In this document: positions 39,762 through 47,014 of the stretch, piece after piece
Layout of the letters: the number at the start of each line of letters is the position of its first letter
How positions within the stretch are numbered: the first letter of the stretch is position 1
NCBI GenBank assembly: GCA_002708935.1
Contig: PAPO01000024.1
Coordinates: 206,335-254,731 of the forward strand
Direction: 5' to 3'
Source of the DNA: Acidimicrobiaceae bacterium
Lineage (GTDB): Bacteria > Actinomycetota > Acidimicrobiia > Acidimicrobiales > Poriferisodalaceae
Length of the DNA: 48,397 nucleotides
Position numbers and translations under genes: made by a program
Notes under the pieces: generated by a model
What the model was told of the DNA's origin: nothing
What the model saw: the letters and a program-made list of their open reading frames with translations, nothing else
Database searches by the model: none

Positions 39762-40637
39762 TCAGGAAGAGATATTGGGCGTGGACAACCGTCGAGTCGG
39801 TGGTTGAACGTACTGCCAGCCAAAGCGACCTTTGATGCATAGGTGCCCGGCCGTGACTGAATGGTCGGCTGGAGAGGTTACTTTGTATATCTCGTTATCT
39901 TGCGTGTGAAGCTCGAGGGTGCAGCCGACCCCGCAATATGAGCAGATTGTTTCAGTGGTCGTTTGGTGCTCCGGTTGCCATTGGCCAGCCTCGCGTAGGT
40001 CGAATTCTTTCTTGAACTGGAGCGCATTAGTGGGGCAGACACCAACACAATTACCGCAGTAGACACATGCTGACTCTGGGAGTGGTGTCTCGAATTCGGT
40101 AGATACACGGGTATCGAAACCGCGGCCAGCCATTGAAATGGCGAACGTGAATTGAGCGTCATCACCGCAGGCGTCGACACACTTATAACAGAGCACACAA
40201 CGGTCGTATGCTCTTACGAAGAGGTCATCCTCGATCTTGATGTCGTCCTGCATCTTGCTCGGCTCCGTATATCGAGAGGAATCGGCTTCGTACCGAGTGA
40301 TCAACTCTTGGAGCTCGGGGCTTTGCGTTAAGTCGTTGGTGGTATCAAGGAATTCAAGGACCATCTTGCGGTTCACGGCGATCCGTTCGCTTTCCGTGTG
40401 GATTACTGCGCCTTGCTCGCACGCTCGCGAGCATGCAGGCACGAGAGTCCGGGACTCCTCCATTTCCACTACACAGAGGCGACAAGCGTTTGCTGGTGTG
40501 AGATTGGAGGCCCAGCACAAGGTTGGTATCTCAACACCGGCGATTGCAGCAGCCTCAAGGATGGTGGTGCCAGGAGCGACGCTGACTGTTGCGCCGTTGA
40601 TGGAGACAGTGACTTCGGTTAGTAATGAATCGCTCAT
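39762..40637 (-). CDS. Formate dehydrogenase Fe-S subunit: 2Fe-2S, His-Cys, two 4Fe-4S and the detached molybdopterin-type Fe4S4 domain (FdsA N-terminal half)
   Basis: PTLCWASNLTPANACRLCVVEME; CVLCYKCVDACGDDAQF; CVYCGNCVGVCPTNAL; then ETICSYCGVGCTLELHTQDNEIYKVTSPADHSVTAGHLCIKGRFGWQYVQ, normally the N-terminus of the FDH catalytic domain. Confidence 0.9.
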   Translation of the reverse strand: MSDSLLTEVTVSINGATVSVAPGTTILEAAAIAGVEIPTLCWASNLTPANACRLCVVEMEESRTLVPACSRACEQGAVIHTESERIAVNRKMVLEFLDTTNDLTQSPELQELITRYEADSSRYTEPSKMQDDIKIEDDLFVRAYDRCVLCYKCVDACGDDAQFTFAISMAGRGFDTRVSTEFETPLPESACVYCGNCVGVCPTNALQFKKEFDLREAGQWQPEHQTTTETICSYCGVGCTLELHTQDNEIYKVTSPADHSVTAGHLCIKGRFGWQYVQPPTRRLSTPNISS

Positions 40638-42370
40638 GATCGAGTCTCTCCCAGCAGGCCCAGCGTTATTGCAGAGCGGACAGCGGAAGCCGCTGTTTGG
40701 CCAAGGCCACAGATCGAAGCATCGGTCATAACAGTATCTATGTCGTGTAGTAGGGAAAGCTGGTCTTTGTTCGCCTTATCGGCACCAATTTGTAGCAGAA
40801 CTTCGTGTTGTCGAACTGTCCCTATCCGGCACGGTACGCATTGTCCACAGGACTCGTTGCGGAAGAATTCCGCCAAACGGCCAAGAACGTCAGGTACGTT
40901 CACCTTGGTTGAAAAGACCATTACCGCCCCAGAACCGAGCGTCAAGTCGTTGGCCTTCGTGTCTTCAAAGGTGAGTGGAAGGTCTAGCTGCTCGGGACCA
41001 ACAAAACATCCAGCAGCACCTCCGAGAAGAATGGCTTGGAGGTCTCCGTCGACGCCACCGGCGTCTGAAAGTAATTCTCTCAACCTGATTCCAAAGCCAG
41101 CCTCGTAAAGACCAGGCCTTGCTATGTCACCTGAAAGACAAAAGAGCTTTGTGCCGGGTGAAGCTGGTGTACCGGCCGACTGGTAGTAGTCGACTCCGTT
41201 ATTCAGAATTTCGATCACGTTCAGAAAGGTCTCTGGGTTGTTGACAATTGTCGGTCGACCGAAGAGCCCTTTGTCGGTGGGGTACGGCGGTTTGCTTCTA
41301 GGTTCACCCCGGAAGCCCTCAATCGAGTTAAACAGAGAGGTCTCTTCGCCACAGATGTATGCGCCGGCTCCTTGTCGGATTTCCAGATCGAATGTGAGGC
41401 TTGTTCCTTGGATTCGGTTTCCTAATAATTGTGCTGAATAAGCCTCAGCGATTGCCTCGCTAAGGCGTTGCGCAGCGGTGGCGTATTCGCCGCGAATGTA
41501 AATCCAGCCCTTTTCGCAGCCTGTGGAAAGGCCGGCGATGGTCATAGCTTCGATCAAAGCGAATGGGTCGTTCTCAAGGATCATTCTGTCTTTGAAGGTG
41601 CCTGGCTCGCTCTCATCGGCGTTAGCAACCACGTATTTCGGGGCGCTCAGGTGGTCAGCTACTGATTGCCACTTGATCCCAGTCGGGAATGCAGCGCCGC
41701 CTCGTCCTGTTAAGCCAGATTCAACGAGCATTTCGATGACCCGAGCGCCACCCAACTCAATGGCGGTTCCGAGTGCTTGATATCCTCCGTGCTCTTTATA
41801 GGAATTTAAATTCACTGGCTCGTTGGTTCCGAAACGACGGAGGAGCCGATTCGAGCTACTGGAGTTGAACTGGGGCTCGATATTTGTCGTGGCCGTGAGG
41901 TCCTGGTTGCTGTCGCCCTTTATTTGGACGAATATGCCTGGAGGTCGTTCACATTGACCGAGGCAGGGGCTTTCATGCACGCGGTCGCCGTTCGAGCGAA
42001 GCTCCTGGATGTAGGACGCAGACCCGCCCATTGCGCAAACCGGATCGACGCAAACGTGATGGAGGGGGCCTTCCTCCGGCTCTTCTAGTTGGAAAAGGTC
42101 ATAGAAGGAAGCGACTCCGTAGGCCTCTGCAGCGGGAATTTGTAGCGTTTCGGCGAGATAGTTAAGGCCACCAGGCGATATCCACCCTTTCAGGTTTTGC
42201 AACAGATGGAGGCCCGGTAAGAGCAAATGACGCGAGTCGTGAGTCCGATCTAAACCACTGACAACCCAGCGCTCCCCCTCATGCCTTACGGGAGGATCGA
42301 TGACGAAAGCGTCAATAGCGTCCCGTTCGTGTGAATCGGGGTCCGAATTCGTGTATTTCAGGTCAGACAC
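40634..42370 (-). CDS. NAD-linked formate dehydrogenase NuoE-NuoF fusion subunit (FdsG/FdsB-like)
   Basis: NuoE-like 2Fe-2S region (CVDPVCAMGG...CLGQCERPPG) fused to NuoF (GRGGAAFPTGIKW, NADESEPGTFKDRMILENDPF, YIRGEYATAAQRL, GAGAYICGEETSLFNSIEG, ESCGQCVPCRIGT). Confidence 0.93.
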   Translation of the reverse strand: MSDLKYTNSDPDSHERDAIDAFVIDPPVRHEGERWVVSGLDRTHDSRHLLLPGLHLLQNLKGWISPGGLNYLAETLQIPAAEAYGVASFYDLFQLEEPEEGPLHHVCVDPVCAMGGSASYIQELRSNGDRVHESPCLGQCERPPGIFVQIKGDSNQDLTATTNIEPQFNSSSSNRLLRRFGTNEPVNLNSYKEHGGYQALGTAIELGGARVIEMLVESGLTGRGGAAFPTGIKWQSVADHLSAPKYVVANADESEPGTFKDRMILENDPFALIEAMTIAGLSTGCEKGWIYIRGEYATAAQRLSEAIAEAYSAQLLGNRIQGTSLTFDLEIRQGAGAYICGEETSLFNSIEGFRGEPRSKPPYPTDKGLFGRPTIVNNPETFLNVIEILNNGVDYYQSAGTPASPGTKLFCLSGDIARPGLYEAGFGIRLRELLSDAGGVDGDLQAILLGGAAGCFVGPEQLDLPLTFEDTKANDLTLGSGAVMVFSTKVNVPDVLGRLAEFFRNESCGQCVPCRIGTVRQHEVLLQIGADKANKDQLSLLHDIDTVMTDASICGLGQTAASAVRSAITLGLLGETRS

Positions 42371-44294
42371 GGGGCGTGCCTGAAGTGAGTTTGTCTATTC
42401 GGATCGCGGCTGCCTTGAATTCAGCAGTACCGCTCTTGGGATCCCAGTCGTCGTTGGTTAGGAGGTTCAGGTCAATTAATTCCGGAAAGTGAAAAGTGGT
42501 GAATGCCAGACCTTCAGCCTGGTGGGATTTAATGTCAACCTCCATTTCGACGCTACCCCGCGGGGAGGAAACACGAACCAGTTCGCCTTGCGCAAGGTTC
42601 AGTGCTTCAGCATCCAAGTGGCTAATTTCTAGTTCGAGTCCAGACCTGATCGGCGACTGGTAGCCGCGCGACTGCACTCCCGTGTTGTAGGAATCCAAAG
42701 CACGTCCGGTGGTGAGACGAATCGGGAACTCGTCGGTCAACTGTTCCTTGGGGCCTTCGTGCTCCGTGATGGAAAATGGCGCTCTATCTCTTCCTCCTAA
42801 ATCGTCTTCCCAGAGCCAGCCGTGAAGAAATGGGGTCCCTGGATGATCGAGGTCGGTACAAGGCCATTGGAGACCCTCGCTTTCTTCCAGACGCTCATAG
42901 CTCATTCCTGAGTGCATTGGTGAGAGTGAACGCAACTCGTTCCATAAGGCTTCGGGGGTGTCGGCCGCCCACTTCGCGCCGAGGAGTTCTGCAATCTGAC
43001 CGATGATGGTGTGGTCATCTCGTGTTCCCACGGGAGCGTCGACTGCTGCCCTTACGCGCTGCACGCGGCGTTCGCTGGATGTGACGGTGCCTTCGGACTC
43101 AGCCCATGCAACGGTTGCGGGTAGGACAATATCGGCGAGTTCGGCGGTTCTGGTAAGAAAGATATCTTGGACGATTAGTAGATCTAGTTCAGCTAGCAAT
43201 TTCCGTGAATGACTGACGTCGGCTTCGGAGTCAGCTGGATTCTCCCCTATTACATAGAGTCCTTTCAGAGATCCGCTGGCCATTGCTTCGAACATCAGAG
43301 TTAGATGAAGCCCTGGCTGGGGATTGAGTGCGACGCCATAGGTCTCGGAAAACCTCCTCCTAACGGTGTCATCGGTGATGTCTTGAAAGCCCGGCAGTTT
43401 GTTTGGTAGGGCGCCCATGTCTCCGCCACCCTGGACGTTATTTTGGCCACGTAGAGGCACGAGACCGGATCCCCAGCGCCCTACGTGTCCTGTCAGGAGA
43501 GCAAGGTTGCAGAGTGAGAGAACATTGTCGACGCCGTTGTGGTGTTCAGTTATGCCAAGGGTCCAAAGTATTTGGGCGGTTGGGGCATTTGCGTAGCTGT
43601 GGGCCAGAGCCTGTATTGCCTCGGCGGGGACGCCGGTTACCGACGAAGCATATTCGAGAGTGTAGGTCTGTACGTGGGCCGCAAACTCCTCAAAGCCTGT
43701 CGTTGCATGTTCGATAAATGCCTTGTCGTGTAGCTCGGAAACAATGATCTCGCGCGCCACAGCGTTGGCCAATGCTATGTCTGTGCCAACGTTTAAACCG
43801 AGCCAAGCGTCGGCGAACTTAGCTGATGCTGTGCGCCGTGGATCAACAGCGTGCATCTTGGCGCCGCCCTTAAGTCCCTTCAGGACGTGGTGGAAATAAA
43901 TGGGATGAGCTTCACGTGCGTTGGAGCCCCACAGGAGAACGAAATCAGTTTCCTGCACTTCTTGATAGGAAGAGGTTCCACCACCTAATCCGAATACTGT
44001 CGCCAGACCGACGACGCTGGGAGCATGTCAAGTTCTATTGCAGGAGTCAATGTTGTTGGAGCCGACCGCGGCTCTCATGAACTTCTGGGCCGCATAGTTC
44101 ATCTCGTTTGTGCTTTTTGAGCAACTGAAGAGACCTAAGGCCTCAGGTCCATCCGTTTCCAGTATTTTCTGAAGGCCGCTAGCTGCAAGATTTAACGCTT
44201 CATCCCAGCTTGCTGGACGAAGTTGACCCTTTTCTCGAATCAGAGGTGTCTCGAGGCGTGGTAACGGCTGCGAGTGCTCTTTTTGTCGTTTCAT
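42363..44294 (-). CDS. fdhA: Formate dehydrogenase catalytic subunit, selenocysteine-containing (TGA at 44028-44030 decoded as Sec)
   Basis: Two ORFs in one frame joined through a single TGA: ...FSCSKSTNEMNYAAQKFMRAAVGSNNIDSCNRT-[TGA]-HAPSVVGLATVFGLGGGTSSYQEVQETDFVLLWGSNAREAHPIYFHHVLKG.... The TGA is at the known FDH Sec/Cys active-site position. ATG at 44294 (or GTG at 44321). Confidence 0.92.
43999..44015 (-). promoter_or_regulatory. Bacterial SECIS hairpin in fdhA
   Basis: mRNA-sense GUCGUC-GGUCU-GGCGAC: 6-bp stem (one G-U) with a GGUCU loop, loop at nt 22-26 counting U of UGA as 1. Same loop and spacing as E. coli fdhF from memory. Confidence 0.85.
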
Positions 44295-44448
44295 CTGGTC
44301 TCCAAGTGTGGCTAAGGCCACCTAAGCCTCTTTCATGAGTGTAGAACGCGAGGCGGGCGGGTAAACCCTTCTCGGGTTCCCATATGTTGACCGGGTTGCG
44401 GGGTCCGGTCGGCGTTAGATTGGCGCTGGTGTGGCAAATCTGGAAGGC

Positions 44449-44463
44449 TGTTCCACAATGTGG
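44449..44463. promoter_or_regulatory. Putative IclR-type operator between fdhA and iclR
   Basis: TGTTCCACAATGTGG, 22 nt upstream of the iclR ATG; identical to 29571-29585; palindrome CCACA-A-TGTGG. Confidence 0.7.
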
Positions 44464-44485
44464 CACAGAAAAGTACTGATCTGAG

Positions 44486-45229
44486 ATGGCAGGTGTTCAA
44501 TCCGTAAGACGGGCATTTGCAATTTTAAGAGCGTTGGCGGAAACCCCTATGGGTGTCACCGAAGTTTCTAAGTCGGTCGACTTGCCAAAGAGTACGGTGG
44601 CTCGTCTGTTGGCTGCCCTAGAAGAGGAAGACGCCGTCAAACAGGATGGTGTTCGCGGCATGTATGAAATTGGAGAGGGGCTTTCTCGGGTCATTAGTGA
44701 TGTGCCCGGGGGGAAAAATATAACTGCCCTGGCCTACCCCTACCTGGCGCGCCTGGCTATTGAGGTTGAGGAAACATCTGGGATCGGATTACTAGAAGGC
44801 GACCAGATCTTCTACGCGGACCATGTTGAGCCCGACGCTGCGGTCCAGGTGAGGAGTTGGACAGGCGAATACGCTCCGTTGCATCTAGTGCCGTCCGGCT
44901 TGGTTGTTCTGAGCCACTTCTCTGAAGGTGCGTTGGACCACTATTTGAGGGGCGACCTCGCGACGACTTCTGCCAAGAGCGTCTCGGATCCGTCCGAGAT
45001 ACGAGCTCGCCTCGACAAGGTGCGGCGTGATGGTTGCGTTTGGGGATTTGAGGAATTTGCAGAGGGTTTGAATTCGGTCGCTGCCCCTGTGTATGGAAAG
45101 ACGGGAGAGGTTGCAGCAACCCTCCATGTGCACGGCCCTGCGTACCGGTTTCCAAAAGAAGATGAGAAGAAGGCGTTGGAGAGTCGCTTGATTGAAACGT
45201 GTAGGGAGTTAGGGCGCCACTTGGTCTGA
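44486..45229 (+). CDS. IclR family transcriptional regulator
   Basis: SVRRAFAILRALAETPMGVTEVSKSVDLPKSTVARLLAALEEEDAV (wHTH) followed by an IclR effector domain. Confidence 0.94.
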   Translation: MAGVQSVRRAFAILRALAETPMGVTEVSKSVDLPKSTVARLLAALEEEDAVKQDGVRGMYEIGEGLSRVISDVPGGKNITALAYPYLARLAIEVEETSGIGLLEGDQIFYADHVEPDAAVQVRSWTGEYAPLHLVPSGLVVLSHFSEGALDHYLRGDLATTSAKSVSDPSEIRARLDKVRRDGCVWGFEEFAEGLNSVAAPVYGKTGEVAATLHVHGPAYRFPKEDEKKALESRLIETCRELGRHLV

Positions 45230-45235
45230 CGCTTG

Positions 45236-46216
45236 TCAGGCGATTCCCCGTCGTTTCTTTATTTCCTCGACGACCGCCGGAACCACTTCGTGAAGATCGC
45301 CGAGGACTGCGTATCCGGCTTTGGTTACCATGTTTGCCTCAGGGTCAATGTTGATCGCCAAAATATTCTTCGATGCCATCGCGCCGACCCAATGTTGGAT
45401 CGCTCCTGAGATTCCGCAAGCGATATAAATTTCTGGTGCTATCCGGGTACCGGTTTGACCGACTTGGTCCGCATGGCTGCGCCATCCGTTGTTGGTGACT
45501 GCCCTTGAACAGCCCACCTTTCCGCCGAGGATCTCGGCGAGTTCCTCGAGTGGGGCGAAGGCATCAGCTGAACCGACGCCACGGCCGCCTGACACGACGA
45601 CAGACGCGGTCGACAGCGTTGCTCCCTCAGCTTGGCCTGCCCGTTCTTGGACAAGGGTGCGAGTGAGTGAAGGATCAAGGTCGACCTCAATGGTTTGAAT
45701 GTCTACGTCACCAGCTAGTGGGGCTGGTTCGGGTTCAATGGCGTGGTGGGCATACGACAGGTAAACCTGTTCGGTACTGACGCGAACGTCTTCGAGTAGC
45801 GAACCCCCCCACTGTGTCCGCGTGATTGCCCAACCGTCGTCTTGCTGGACCTGGATACAGTTAGCCACGAAGGGGCTAGCGGTTCGAGCACTTGCTTGGG
45901 CAAGGACTTCGTTGCCTTTATCGGTCCCAACGGACATAACGACACTAGGTTTGCGCTCGCGGCAAAGTTGAGAGAGCGCCTGTCCCCAGAGTTCCGGCCC
46001 ATAATCAGTAATCAATGGTGAAGCGAGAATGACACCATCGCTAATTCCATATTCGGCGCAGACAGTCTGGAAGATGGAATCGAAAACGCCGGCGAATACC
46101 GCTGAAACCGGCTCATTTAAAAGCTGACCAAGATTTCGGGCGGCAGTAAGGGCTTCAAATGCGGCTGGGGAGATTTCTCCCCGGTCGTGCTCAACGAGAA
46201 CGTATACGCCGGGCAC
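45236..46216 (-). CDS. etfA: Electron transfer flavoprotein subunit alpha
   Basis: VVSGGRGVGSADAFAPLEELAEILGGKVGCSRAVTNNGWRSHADQVGQTGTRIAPEIYIACGISGAIQHWVGAMASKNILAINIDPEANMVTKAGYAVLGDLHEVVPAVVEEI. Confidence 0.95.
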   Translation of the reverse strand: MPGVYVLVEHDRGEISPAAFEALTAARNLGQLLNEPVSAVFAGVFDSIFQTVCAEYGISDGVILASPLITDYGPELWGQALSQLCRERKPSVVMSVGTDKGNEVLAQASARTASPFVANCIQVQQDDGWAITRTQWGGSLLEDVRVSTEQVYLSYAHHAIEPEPAPLAGDVDIQTIEVDLDPSLTRTLVQERAGQAEGATLSTASVVVSGGRGVGSADAFAPLEELAEILGGKVGCSRAVTNNGWRSHADQVGQTGTRIAPEIYIACGISGAIQHWVGAMASKNILAINIDPEANMVTKAGYAVLGDLHEVVPAVVEEIKKRRGIA

Positions 46217-46983
46217 TAGAGAACTCCCAGTTCATCGAGTAAATCCACAATTGCGCTGGCGGCGTCGGGTCCATCGCCAAGAATTTCAGTTTCGCTAATC
46301 TTCTCTTCGGGTTGATGGAGTCGGACCTTTTCCTGGGCTCCGGGTTCGCTCTCAATTGTGGTGAACGTTATTTCCGCCTTTTTGGAGGCCAAACGCCCCT
46401 TCATTGTCGGGTAGCGAGGAAGGTTGATGCCCTCCTTTACGCCTAGGACCGCTGGAAGGGGGACGGAATAGACCTCATTACCTCCGTCGACTTCTCGGCT
46501 TGCTGTCACTGAGTTGTCTAAAACCTCAATTCCTTTAATGCCGTTGACGACACCTCGACCTAAGGTCACGGCGACTCTGACTCCGATTTGATAACCACCT
46601 GAATCGGCGGATTCATTGCCGAAGAGAATCAAGTCAAATGGCTCACCGCTGGCTTCGAGTGCGACGATGGCTTCGCTAATAACATGAGAGGTTCGTTGAG
46701 GGTCCCAATCGTGACCGGTGTCGTTAGGGATCAGTACAAACTCGTTGGCTCCAACGCTGGCTGCATATCGAAGTTGCTCTTCCGCTTCTGCAGGCCCCAC
46801 CGTTAAGACGCACACCGAACCTCCGTGTAGCTCTACTAACTGAGCAGCTTCCTCAACGGCACATTCTTCGTGGGGACTGGTTGTGAACCCCAGATGTGCT
46901 GCATCGACATTTAGGGCATCACTCGTGATGTTGATACGTGAACCGGGAGCCGGCACCCTTTTCACACAGACGAGGATTCGCAT
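46216..46983 (-). CDS. etfB: Electron transfer flavoprotein subunit beta
   Basis: MRILVCVKRVPAPGSRI..., CAVEEAAQLVELHGGSVCVLTVGPAEAEEQLRYAASVGANEFVLI; overlaps etfA by 1 nt. Confidence 0.95.
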   Translation of the reverse strand: MRILVCVKRVPAPGSRINITSDALNVDAAHLGFTTSPHEECAVEEAAQLVELHGGSVCVLTVGPAEAEEQLRYAASVGANEFVLIPNDTGHDWDPQRTSHVISEAIVALEASGEPFDLILFGNESADSGGYQIGVRVAVTLGRGVVNGIKGIEVLDNSVTASREVDGGNEVYSVPLPAVLGVKEGINLPRYPTMKGRLASKKAEITFTTIESEPGAQEKVRLHQPEEKISETEILGDGPDAASAIVDLLDELGVL

Positions 46984-47014
46984 CTAACTTCCTTCGAATT
47001 TCGTTCGGCCGCTT

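Noticed and set aside
39691-39840. N-terminal extension of the MFS ORF into the FDH Fe-S gene
   Set aside because: The extension lacks TM character and overlaps a conserved gene; GTG at 39690 fits better.
44028-44321. fdhA fragment as a pseudogene or frameshift
   Set aside because: Only one stop codon separates the ORFs, they share the frame, the stop is TGA at the catalytic Sec/Cys site, and a SECIS-like hairpin follows.
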